Positions 10,301-17,314 of a stretch of 18,561 nucleotides of DNA are shown piece by piece. The stretch comes from Saprospiraceae bacterium (lineage in GTDB: Bacteria > Bacteroidota > Bacteroidia > Chitinophagales > Saprospiraceae). The stretch spans positions 1 to 18,561 of the forward strand of contig JAGQWV010000214.1 of NCBI GenBank assembly GCA_020437045.1, given 5' to 3'. Position 1 is the first letter of the stretch. Every line of letters begins with the position of its first letter. The position numbers were made by a program, and so were the translations under genes. The notes beneath the pieces are model-generated. The model ran no database searches and had not been told where the DNA came from. It was given only the letters and a program-made list of their open reading frames with translations.

Positions 10301-11376
10301 ATTTGAAAAACATGTTTTGTGAAGTCGGTGGATGCCAGTGGATGTTCAATAAAATGGTCCAGGGATGGGTTTAAAAGTTTGACGACATCTGTATAATAGT
10401 GCCATTGACCATTGATATCCAATAAATAACTCTCAAATTCCTGGTCATTTTTATGGAATGAAAATAAGAGGTTTCCCTGATTATCCTGGAACATATATGA
10501 TCGCTGTGGTACAAAAGGTAAAAAATCAGGATACCATTCGGTTATATGCTCGAAATCTTCATTTATATGATAAATTTTACGCTCACTTGTATGGATAAAA
10601 ATTTGATTACTGGTCTGTAAAATCGAAAGATTGGATACGTCGGGATTAAAAGCAAAACTTAAATCTTGGGTCCTTACCTGGTTATTTACATTCTCGTTAA
10701 AGTGATATATTTTTTTACCTAATAGCCATGAATAACTGTTTCCTGACTTAATAAAGGGGGAGGTGTTTTTAGGGTTACTGATGGCCTCGTCCAACTTAAA
10801 CTCTGCAAGGATAGTGACTTCCTGGTCCTGAATTTTAAATAGGTAAGCCTGACGGCCTTGGACTCCACCACCTATAAATTTTCCTGAATCATAGATGATA
10901 TTTATAATCGAGACCGGATTTCCATGCTTATCGGTAACTTTTAAATAAGAAAAAGAACCATCATCGGGTCTGAACGTATAGAAGTAAGGCGTCGCCCATT
11001 GACTTTCAGGTTTTTCCACCTGATACAACATACGACCGAAGTTTATACTGTCACCAATCATACCCAGGCTATGGATAAATAAATTAGGATCAATCGTATC
11101 AACGACCACATCTTTAAGAAATGGCCCGTAACCATTAACCTGGTAAATAAATTGGCCATATGAGACTTGGGCATGTTGGCAGGGTATGATGTTTAATTTA
11201 CCCAGATTGTCGATAAAGGCATAATCCACACATCGATCAGGCAAGCCTTCTGCTATACCATATGCTTTAATGTTCAGGGGATGAAAAGAAGATACTGGTA
11301 AATTTTGACTATAAGCAGATGAGAGCAGGAGCCAGAATAATATAATAAAATTGCATTTATTGGATCTATCCATCAT
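7324..11376 (-). CDS. Hybrid two-component system sensor kinase/response regulator (HTCS), AraC output
   Basis: This one-protein two-component system has 1350 residues. After a signal peptide (FIILFWLLLSSAYSQ) comes a periplasmic beta-propeller-like region with degenerate Reg_prop repeats (for example RLWLGTFSNGLLVFD and DHWIGTYNGITVVD) and a Y_Y_Y domain around 700-775 (AYRFNRLRDDWNYVGG). One membrane helix lies near 789-807. HisKA carries the phospho-accepting His near 850 (THEFRTPL). HATPase_c has the N box NNLFSNALKF (~960), DTGMGIP and GDGTGIGL (~1020). A receiver follows with acidic VEDN, phospho-Asp near 1144 (SDLMMPV) and Lys in LPKPF. A C-terminal AraC HTH ends in VGFRSPKYFTRLFKEKNGLT. 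All key residues are present. The family usually senses glycan fragments and switches on nearby SusC/SusD loci; no such pair is here, and the neighbours are beta-helix protein genes. It starts with two consecutive ATG codons. Confidence 0.96.
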   Translation of the reverse strand: MMDRSNKCNFIILFWLLLSSAYSQNLPVSSFHPLNIKAYGIAEGLPDRCVDYAFIDNLGKLNIIPCQHAQVSYGQFIYQVNGYGPFLKDVVVDTIDPNLFIHSLGMIGDSINFGRMLYQVEKPESQWATPYFYTFRPDDGSFSYLKVTDKHGNPVSIINIIYDSGKFIGGGVQGRQAYLFKIQDQEVTILAEFKLDEAISNPKNTSPFIKSGNSYSWLLGKKIYHFNENVNNQVRTQDLSFAFNPDVSNLSILQTSNQIFIHTSERKIYHINEDFEHITEWYPDFLPFVPQRSYMFQDNQGNLLFSFHKNDQEFESYLLDINGQWHYYTDVVKLLNPSLDHFIEHPLASTDFTKHVFQIYYTFKIIEVRSSTGITAIPSGPLRGMVELGPNQIYSNGNKLFSKQRDGWDMSPYTKCPFTQDIHDVQIFQDREGIIWECAVQHIIKYNRTFCDTITYSQSLVRMIPKGENHFLVLDSDQNLLLFDKTTAQFDFIAQAIGEDLNMQMLLDNENRCWLVANTCVQYIDLDNSSNGFIQLKHPELYQDFISIDVDPQGRLWLGTFSNGLLVFDTVSEELVHINESNGLSNNSVATMLQDSEEDHWIGTYNGITVVDRNLKILGHIYEEDGLVNNECNRWSAITLSNGNLAFGSIAGLSIIDPVQVKNDISHKSLNKIYLSSVTLPDDRIVQGSAFLTKLVDNGISLPANNRNLKLSYGLSQYTLPEKNIYAYRFNRLRDDWNYVGGLHELYLLNLPQGQYNLEIKAWDYRGIPSENTIMIPISVAYFFYQKTWFYLVCLAFFGLILYIWHQNQQRIQRKLEAQVKNRTATIQAQTEKLKEMDEVKTRLYTNITHEFRTPLTIIRGLSDQVNVDPKAPELIKRNTDNLLLLVNQMLDLRKLESGNLKLELKQIDIIKFLNYLCESFQSLAEVQHKQFHFLSSEDEIWMDIDQVKLGQIINNLFSNALKFTTEKDHIYIQVDKKEGVVEKLLIRIKDTGMGIPEDKVSKIFERFYQVDDSMTRQGDGTGIGLTLVSEFVGLMHGDIQVKSKLGQGTTFHIVLPITREAPRAETSLEGSSKVRAEPAAQYFNYSDQNKDKTYSILMVEDNPDVIHYLGNMLKDQFQVSIATNGQEGIERAIDEIPDIIISDLMMPVKDGYELCDTLKNDIRTSHIPIILLTAKADIDSKLEGLKRGADAYLPKPFHHDELMVRIDSLIKIRLKLQQRYSQLPLPEPSTEPTLELEDKFIHDLNKLLSDHLSDEEYDIQQICRDMHISRSQLHKKLKALTGLPTSHYIRNYKLTVAESLLKNPELNISEVSYQVGFRSPKYFTRLFKEKNGLTPSEWVIKYSTLNSNS

Positions 11377-11759
11377 TATGAAGATACAATGATCTGTAGA
11401 AAGAATGGAAGGGATTATTTTCTTGAAGATTAATAATTACTTTTCATCTATCCATTATCGGGATAATTTTTCTGAAATTCCGACAGATCTCATCGGGTTT
11501 GATGTATCCACTCTGCCCTGCGGCAAATTCTGGTGATTTATGTTCTAAATATATTTTTGTCAATGTTTGTCTGAGCTTTGACTATGACTTTACCCACATC
11601 CTCGAGCGGTTTCTCACATAAATATCCCTCAGACATTCGCCTATTGCGCTGAATGGGTTCACTGCATTCATACCTTAGATTGCATCAAAAAATCTACGAA
11701 TTTACCACAATTGTTAATGGCTTATTTACTGAAGCTTTACGTCGTTATGATACACTCCT
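11377..11759. other. 383-bp gap: HTCS upstream region, no gene seen
   Basis: This stretch separates the 3' end of the 893-residue beta-helix gene from the HTCS start. No open frame of credible composition lies wholly within it, and I see no T-tract hairpin ending the upstream gene. It should hold the HTCS promoter. Two possible control signals are visible: an inverted repeat at 11454-11467 and a near-direct repeat of the form GGGATwATTTT at about 11411 and 11460. Both are listed separately. Confidence 0.5.
11454..11467. promoter_or_regulatory. Short palindrome upstream of HTCS gene (possible operator)
   Basis: The sequence ATTATC-GG-GATAAT has 6-bp arms and a 2-nt centre, about 80 bp upstream of the HTCS start codon. 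Its right part (GGGATAATTTT) is echoed as GGGATTATTTT about 49 bp closer to the gene. Two spaced copies of a motif upstream of a regulator gene suggest autoregulation, but the signal is short and AT-rich. Confidence 0.25.
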
Positions 11760-14441
11760 TCACTCACATCCTACCTGCTTCACTTCCAGCAACCCCATAT
11801 GCTCCACCGCAAATGTTGGATTGATATGGACCGTTGGCGCATCCAGAATCACATTACCAGTACTCAATACATCAACCACTCCAGATAACGTAATTGACAT
11901 ACCCGCTGGATAATTTCCCTGTAGAGGACTATAACGCTCGTCCAACACCGGATTTCGCGGACAATCTCCCTCCGGAAATTCGTAAGCTCCAATATCAACG
12001 ATGCCATCGATGATGCGGGTCGTATCAGCCAGGTCGGTGGTGATACCAGGTGGTATACTGTCATTCACTCCGGCATTGATGGCGGGAGAATATGGTAATA
12101 GCCGCAGATCCTGGTTAGCAGGATCTGCAAATAGTGGGTAAGCATCCAAATTATTACCGCCATCAATCATGCTGGGCGGCAAGTTCACCGATCCATCCGG
12201 ACTGCCGTCGTCAAAAATACAATTGGTCAGACTGGACACTGCGTTTTGTAGAATAATTTCATCACCATTATCCCAAAAGATTGAGTTGGAGATCTTTGCT
12301 GTATTCATTCCTCCGGTTCCATTATTGTAAATAGCACCTCCACTAGAAGACGCAAAACAATTTAAAAAAGAACAGTTGGTAATAACAGATAAACTGACTC
12401 CAAATTTCCCGTCATTATGAAGTGCACCTCCTGTCGACGCCGTATTATCAATAAAAGAACAATTAATGATGGAAGGTGAACTTTCTCCAGACCCGCCGGA
12501 GCTATATATAGCACCTCCTTCAGACGCCGTATTGCCAATAAAAGAACAGTTAATGATCGAAGGTGAACTTTCGCCGGATGCGCCATAGCTGTAAATAGCA
12601 CCTCCTTCGGCAATCGCTGCGTTGCTCCTGAAAACGCAGTTGGAAATAGATGGTGAACAGACATTTCCACTGCGGCCGTTCATATAAATTGCGGCTCCTC
12701 TACCATTATCACTGGTTGAAGATCCATTGGCATTTCCTAAGAGTACTTGAAATCCATCCAGAGAAAATGAGGAATCGATTTTACCGGCAGATGTGGTTCC
12801 GTCGATATATGTCACATGGAAAGCATTTTGTCCACTTTTCTCACCATCCTGATCCAGATCACCACTTAGAATGGTAGGGTTGAGCTGCCAATCACGTTGC
12901 TCCGCTACTGTTTCAAATCCAGAAAACCCTCCAAATAGTTGCAGATTTTTGTTCATGTAAAAGGTTCGCTCGCGACCTTGGTTATTGAGCTGACCATCCT
13001 CGTTTGCATCAAAATTTTTTGATGGATAATAAGTTCCCTTCGCTACCCAAATAGGAGAAGCGCTTTCTTCCCCTGGACATGCGCAAGCCAGATCAATGGC
13101 CCACTGCAGGTCCGTAAAAGCGCTGTCCCAGGAGAGTCCAGTTAATAATGGGCTGGTGGATGAACTGTCTACGTAGATGGGTTGGTCGGCTTCCGGACAT
13201 TGAAAATATTCATAAGCTCCAATGTCCACCGTTCCAAAGAGGATTCGATTAGTCCCTGCCAGGTCAGTGGTGATCTTCTGCGGTATGCTATCATTCACTC
13301 CGGTATTGATCGCTGGAGATGCAAGAAGTAGATGAAAGTCTTGGTTCGCGGTGTCAACAAACATGGGATCAACGTCCAGATTATTTCCACCATCGACCCC
13401 AAATGGGGCATTCCATCCAGCTCCGCTTCCCCCGGAGCCTAACACAATGCTGTGGGTAATGATCGCAGTAGCCCCACCCTGACTGGCTAGCTCATCGCCA
13501 TTAGCCCATATGATACTGTTCGTTATGATGGGAGTAGACTGACCTGCCCCATTAACTACATTTCCTATGGCTCCTCCAGCATTACTTGCCTCATTGTTGG
13601 TAAATACGGAATTCAGTATCGAGGGTGAATTATCACCATTCTCTGCCAGGTTGTGGATGGCTCCGCCAAAACTGCCAGCTTGGTTATGTATGAAGATGGA
13701 GTTGATGATCGTAGGGGCACAGCTACCATTATTGCTGGCAAGGTTGAGAATGGCGCCTCCACTTCCTCCCGATGAATTATTTTTGAAGATACAGTCGATA
13801 ATGGATGGTGCACATACTGCACCAAATCCTCGATTATACATTGCACCACCTAGATCAGCATGATTATCGGACCATGTGCAATTGCGGAAACTCGGCCTAC
13901 AATCATTTCCGTTTCCCGTTCCGTTTAAGATGGCCCCACCCCCTCGGGGTAGAGATCCGCCCTTGGCATTTCCTCCCACGAGATGAAAACCATCGATAAT
14001 GCAGCTGGAATCTATGGGGCCATTGATGACCATTATATGATAGGAATTATTGCTGGTATCTGCATTTAAATCGATATCTCCATGCAGGATTGAGGAATGC
14101 ATACTCCAGTCTCTTTCAGATAAATCCGTTTCCCCACCGGTAAACCCTCCATACAGCTGAATATTCTTATCAATGTAGAAGGTTTTGTCCCGAGACTCGT
14201 CTCCAACCGTTCCATTCACTTCAAAACTGTCTGATGGATAATATGTACCGACCGCAACCCATATTTGATCACCAGCATCACTTGAATCAATCGCGTTTTG
14301 CAGAATTTCTGTGGCATTGGCCCAGGAAGTACCGTCTTTTAGACCGGCACCGGATTCGGTCACGTACCACGTGGTCTGGGTAAAACCCATACTGGTTAAT
14401 AGCACAAAGGACAAACCAGAAAAGGCAGGCATTAATGACAT
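11760..14441 (-). CDS. Two-module parallel beta-helix surface protein (GGAI repeats)
   Basis: This exported protein has 893 residues. Residues 1-22 are a signal peptide (FSGLSFVLLTSMGFTQ); Met4 is an alternative start. Module 1 (about 23-410) starts with TTWYVTESGAG and IWVAVGTYYPS, and continues with INSIFIHN-type and GGAI rungs until DIGAYEYF. Module 2 (about 411-820) starts with IYVDSSSTS, has the CxC motif DLACACPG, repeats IWVAKGTYYPS and ends with DIGAYEFP. The tail from CPRNPV to GCE matches the tail of the 1469-residue protein (LDAPTVHI against LNAPEVHM). Two of its rungs are near-identical through an 87-bp tandem duplication. The architecture is that of polymorphic outer-membrane-like beta-solenoids, presumably displayed on the cell surface; ligand and secretion route are not shown by the sequence. 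The iorB-like gene is divergent to it, and the HTCS gene follows it on the same strand. Confidence 0.93.
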   Translation of the reverse strand: MSLMPAFSGLSFVLLTSMGFTQTTWYVTESGAGLKDGTSWANATEILQNAIDSSDAGDQIWVAVGTYYPSDSFEVNGTVGDESRDKTFYIDKNIQLYGGFTGGETDLSERDWSMHSSILHGDIDLNADTSNNSYHIMVINGPIDSSCIIDGFHLVGGNAKGGSLPRGGGAILNGTGNGNDCRPSFRNCTWSDNHADLGGAMYNRGFGAVCAPSIIDCIFKNNSSGGSGGAILNLASNNGSCAPTIINSIFIHNQAGSFGGAIHNLAENGDNSPSILNSVFTNNEASNAGGAIGNVVNGAGQSTPIITNSIIWANGDELASQGGATAIITHSIVLGSGGSGAGWNAPFGVDGGNNLDVDPMFVDTANQDFHLLLASPAINTGVNDSIPQKITTDLAGTNRILFGTVDIGAYEYFQCPEADQPIYVDSSSTSPLLTGLSWDSAFTDLQWAIDLACACPGEESASPIWVAKGTYYPSKNFDANEDGQLNNQGRERTFYMNKNLQLFGGFSGFETVAEQRDWQLNPTILSGDLDQDGEKSGQNAFHVTYIDGTTSAGKIDSSFSLDGFQVLLGNANGSSTSDNGRGAAIYMNGRSGNVCSPSISNCVFRSNAAIAEGGAIYSYGASGESSPSIINCSFIGNTASEGGAIYSSGGSGESSPSIINCSFIDNTASTGGALHNDGKFGVSLSVITNCSFLNCFASSSGGAIYNNGTGGMNTAKISNSIFWDNGDEIILQNAVSSLTNCIFDDGSPDGSVNLPPSMIDGGNNLDAYPLFADPANQDLRLLPYSPAINAGVNDSIPPGITTDLADTTRIIDGIVDIGAYEFPEGDCPRNPVLDERYSPLQGNYPAGMSITLSGVVDVLSTGNVILDAPTVHINPTFAVEHMGLLEVKQVGCE
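12424..12597 (-). repeat. Two tandem 87-bp units within the 893-aa beta-helix gene
   Basis: Units at 12424-12510 and 12511-12597 each encode 29 residues, one beta-helix rung with the core SSPSIINCSFIxNTAS followed by GGA[IL]. The copies differ at only a modest number of bases and the next rungs are clearly more diverged, so this is a recent in-frame duplication that would add one coil to the solenoid. Confidence 0.8.
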
Positions 14442-14765
14442 CGGATCTAAAGTTTTGATTTCCCTAATTTTTTGATGGCTTCTCGAAGATATGTCACAAA
14501 TAGGATCAGAAAAATCACATGTTTATGTTACGAGGGTAATTTTCTGTCAGCATTTGATCATTGGTAACCAAAAGCAGAAGCAATCATAAGATGCTGTTTT
14601 TCATTTTCAATGTTGTAAAAGGTTTTCGATTTTTAGAGAATTTCTGGATCAGCATTATTAGCAAAAAGTAATCTACAATAGAGTTTTCCCTACAATAGCA
14701 ATATTTAGGTAGATGACCTTATTTCGGAAAAAGTGAGAACTTTAGGAAAAATTAAAATCAGGAAG
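14442..14765. other. Divergent intergenic region between beta-helix and iorB-like genes
   Basis: This ~324-bp region separates two outward-facing genes and should hold both promoters. It is AT-rich with no credible gene. A 6-bp inverted repeat (CAGCAT at 14549, ATGCTG at 14591) followed by a short T-run and a directly repeated nonamer near the iorB-like gene are the only structures I could pick out. No clear Bacteroidota -33/-7 promoter pair could be assigned by eye. Confidence 0.45.
14673..14698 (+). repeat. Direct repeat of CTACAATAG upstream of iorB-like gene
   Basis: CTACAATAG occurs at 14673-14681 and again at 14690-14698, a spacing of 17 bp start to start, about 70 bp before the likely ATG of the iorB-like gene. 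Perfect nonamer direct repeats at this position could be a regulator site. The match is exact, but the function is a guess. Confidence 0.3.
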
Positions 14766-16955
14766 ATGGTTGAGATCGATCATTCACGCAGACGATTTTT
14801 TTTTCAAGCCGGAAGCCTTACCATTGGATTTAGTTTGCAGCATCCATGGTCATATCCGGGTTTTTTGGATTCGGTACAAGAAGACTTGCCAGGAAGCCTA
14901 CGGGGGTACCCATCAGTGGATTCCTGGTTACAGGTTTTGGAAAATAATCGCATTAGGGTCTTTACGGGAAAAGTAGAATTAGGACAAGGAATAGGTATCG
15001 TAATCCGGCAAGTGGCTGCCGAAGAATTAGGGTGTGAGTTGGATCAGGTGGAAGTCGTTCATGCCGATACAGAAAGAACGCCCAACGAGGGCTATACTGC
15101 CGGTAGTGGGTCTGTAAAATCCAGTGCCATGGCCGTTCGTTACGCAGCTGCATTTGCTCGCCAGAAAATTTTAGAAAAAGCAGCTCTAAAAGGTAAAATT
15201 CCTCTGGAAAATCTTGAATTGAATAATGGAGTCATCATGTCCATCGGGGGTAAGAAAATTACTACCATTGCGGAATTACTGTTCAATAAAAAATGGCAGG
15301 CGGAGGTCAAGTTGCCGGTGGCATTGAAGGCAAAGAAAGATTACCAATATGTAGGAAAGGAATTGTCAGGAAATCAGCTTATTCCCACGATTACCGGTAA
15401 AACCTATTTCATCAATGATCTGAAGTTTCCGGATATGGTTCATGCCCGGACGATTAAACCAGATGCCTATCAGGCACTAATAAAGAGTATTGATGAAGAA
15501 AAGCTGAGGCAATCTTTACCCGAAAATGTGGAATTATTGATCGATGGTAGCTTTGTAGCTGTCCTGGGTAATGAGGAATTCAGAGTGATAAAAGCGGCCA
15601 AAGAACTGGCGAAAAAACTGGAATGGACCATTGAAGATTTTCCTGCCGGAGTTAGTGATATGAAAACGTATATGGTCAATGCAGCTACGGAGTCGAAAGT
15701 GGTAATTCAAACGGATAATGAAGAAATGAAGGGAGTCAGACGCGTGGTGGGATCCTTTTTTAAGCCTTATATTATGCACGGATCGATGGCTCCTGCCTGT
15801 GGAATTGCCCGTTACGCGGAAGGTCAGCTCACGGTATGGACCCACAGTCAGGGAATTTATCCATTTCGGGAAGCATTGGCTGCATTGACCGGTTTGAGCA
15901 TAGATAAAATCCGGATGATCAGTGTGCCCGGAGCCGGTTGCTTTGGACATAATAGTTCAGATGATGCGGCAGCGGAGGCAGCGATCATTGCCCTGAAGAA
16001 GCCAGGACATTCTATACGAGTTCAATGGTCCCGGAAGGATGAGCACCGATGGGAGGCTCTGGGGTCGGCGATGCGGATGGATATCACCGCCAGCATATCA
16101 TCGGAAGATAAAATCGTCGAATGGAAGTCGGATGTATGGACTGATAGTCATAGTTTGCGGCCAAATTCTGATGCCGGAACTTTACTGGTGGCCAGATTTT
16201 TGGCGAATCCTGTGCAATTGCAAGGCCGGGGATATCTGGGGGGAGGATATCGAAATGCAGAACCCTATTATCAAATACCGGTAAAAGATATTGTCGCCCA
16301 TTTTTTTGAGGGACCCCTACGAGTATCCTCGTTGAGGAGTTTGGGAGCATATGCCAATATTTTTGCGATTGAATCGATTGTCGATGAACTGGCCCGGCTA
16401 ACGTCCTTGCACCCTATTGAATTTCGGATCAAAAACCTCGAAGATGATCGGGCAGTGGAGGTATTGCGTACCTTGAAAGAAATGACCTCCCGGGTGTCGT
16501 TAGCAGAGCGGGAAGGAATTGGTTATGCGTTCGGTAGATATAAGAATAATGATGGATACTGTGCAGTAGCTGCTCAGGTATCCATTGATGATCAGCAGCG
16601 TGTCAAAATCATTCATCTCTGGGCGGCGGCCGATGTCGGGGAGGTAATGAATGCATTGGGTATGAAAAAGCAAGTGGAAGGAGGCATGCTGCAATCGGCA
16701 AGTTGGACTTTGATGGAATCAGTCAGATTTGATGAAAATCAGATCATCTCCGATGATTGGATTCGATACCCGATGATGCAAATGCGAGAGTCGCCACAGG
16801 TGAGTGTTACGCTTATAAACAGACCGGACGAACCGGCATTAGGTGGTGGGGAATTGTCTGTTCCTCCCACTCCGGCTGCAATTACCAATGCTATTTTCCA
16901 AGTTACAGGCAAGCGAATTTACGACCTGCCTATAAAACCTTCGCGGCGAGGATAG
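14766..16955 (+). CDS. Molybdopterin-binding large subunit, IorB / xanthine dehydrogenase family
   Basis: This ~729-residue protein is the Mo-cofactor subunit of a molybdenum hydroxylase, the family that inserts water-derived oxygen into aldehydes or N-heterocycles. I chose ATG 14766, preceded by GGAAG; it puts a Tat-like leader at the N-terminus (SRRRFFFQAG), suggesting export with folded cofactor. A GTG at 14733 would add 11 residues. Recognisable family motifs in order are VFTGKVELGQGI (~68), NEGYTAGSGS (~107), a second domain from about 195 (GKTYFINDLKFPDMVHAR), HGSMAPACGIARY, PGAGCFGHNSSDDAAAEA (~390-403), QWSRKDEHRWE, GGYRNAEPYYQIP, SSLRSLGAY and, near 695, GGGELSVPPTPAA, whose Glu corresponds to the catalytic base. 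Length fits IorB proteins. The [2Fe-2S] subunit that normally accompanies it is not adjacent on either side. The substrate cannot be read from sequence. Its TAG stop lies inside the left arm of the inverted-repeat element. Confidence 0.92.
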   Translation: MVEIDHSRRRFFFQAGSLTIGFSLQHPWSYPGFLDSVQEDLPGSLRGYPSVDSWLQVLENNRIRVFTGKVELGQGIGIVIRQVAAEELGCELDQVEVVHADTERTPNEGYTAGSGSVKSSAMAVRYAAAFARQKILEKAALKGKIPLENLELNNGVIMSIGGKKITTIAELLFNKKWQAEVKLPVALKAKKDYQYVGKELSGNQLIPTITGKTYFINDLKFPDMVHARTIKPDAYQALIKSIDEEKLRQSLPENVELLIDGSFVAVLGNEEFRVIKAAKELAKKLEWTIEDFPAGVSDMKTYMVNAATESKVVIQTDNEEMKGVRRVVGSFFKPYIMHGSMAPACGIARYAEGQLTVWTHSQGIYPFREALAALTGLSIDKIRMISVPGAGCFGHNSSDDAAAEAAIIALKKPGHSIRVQWSRKDEHRWEALGSAMRMDITASISSEDKIVEWKSDVWTDSHSLRPNSDAGTLLVARFLANPVQLQGRGYLGGGYRNAEPYYQIPVKDIVAHFFEGPLRVSSLRSLGAYANIFAIESIVDELARLTSLHPIEFRIKNLEDDRAVEVLRTLKEMTSRVSLAEREGIGYAFGRYKNNDGYCAVAAQVSIDDQQRVKIIHLWAAADVGEVMNALGMKKQVEGGMLQSASWTLMESVRFDENQIISDDWIRYPMMQMRESPQVSVTLINRPDEPALGGGELSVPPTPAAITNAIFQVTGKRIYDLPIKPSRRG

Positions 16956-17150
16956 TAGGGCTTTGAAATACTCGGTTTGATGCGACCGTCAATCGTTGTT
17001 TTATGACGAGGCGAGACGAAGGAAGATACCGGGTGGTAACTGACTGAGGATCAACGAAGTCAAAAGCGACGAGAACGGCTAATCTTCCTTCAGGTGAAAT
17101 AATATTGTTTTTAGCGTCAGCGCAAGATGGGTATTTCAAAGCCCTCCTAT
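16952..17150. mobile_element. ~199-bp inverted-repeat element, MITE/REP-like candidate
   Basis: The terminal arms are 16952-16971 (ending GGGCTTTGAAATAC) and 17131-17150 (starting GTATTTCAAAGCCC). They are reverse complements over 20 bp with one mismatch. Internally, GAAGGAAGAT at 17018-17027 pairs with ATCTTCCTTC at 17082-17091, so the whole could fold into a long interrupted hairpin. CGAG occurs just outside each end (16947-16950 and 17152-17155), with one base between it and each arm, a possible 4-bp target duplication. There is no transposase. The left arm contains the TAG stop of the iorB-like gene, as if the element landed at its 3' end. It could instead be a structured RNA or a long-loop terminator. 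The repeat is certain; mobility is inferred. Confidence 0.6.
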
Positions 17151-17314
17151 ACGAGAGTCACTCCTTGTTTTCGGTTCTGGCTTTGCGAGGGATGACCCAT
17201 TTTTGTTGATTTTTAGACATTGGTAAAAATAATTGCTTCGTTGTTTACCTTTTTTTTCTGCAGGCTATTAACGGTGAAAATTATCTAACTAAAATCAGTT
17301 AAAGCCAGCGTATT

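Noticed and set aside
11653..11913. Open frame of 86 codons on the plus strand in the gap before the HTCS gene
   Set aside because: More than half overlaps the 3' end of the 893-residue gene in antisense, and the rest has no protein-like pattern.
15534..15950. Open frame of 138 codons on the minus strand, antisense to the iorB-like gene
   Set aside because: It lies entirely inside a well-supported molybdenum hydroxylase gene; the composition (His, Ser and Arg rich) looks like a reverse-frame shadow.
16930..17139. Open frame of 69 codons on the minus strand through the inverted-repeat element
   Set aside because: It spans most of the repeat element and has no domain I recognise; it is better explained as chance reading of a repeat, though noted in the findings.
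17158..17198. Possible hairpin GTCACTCC with GGGATGAC after the inverted-repeat element
   Set aside because: The stem has two mismatches in eight bases, a long loop and no T-tract.
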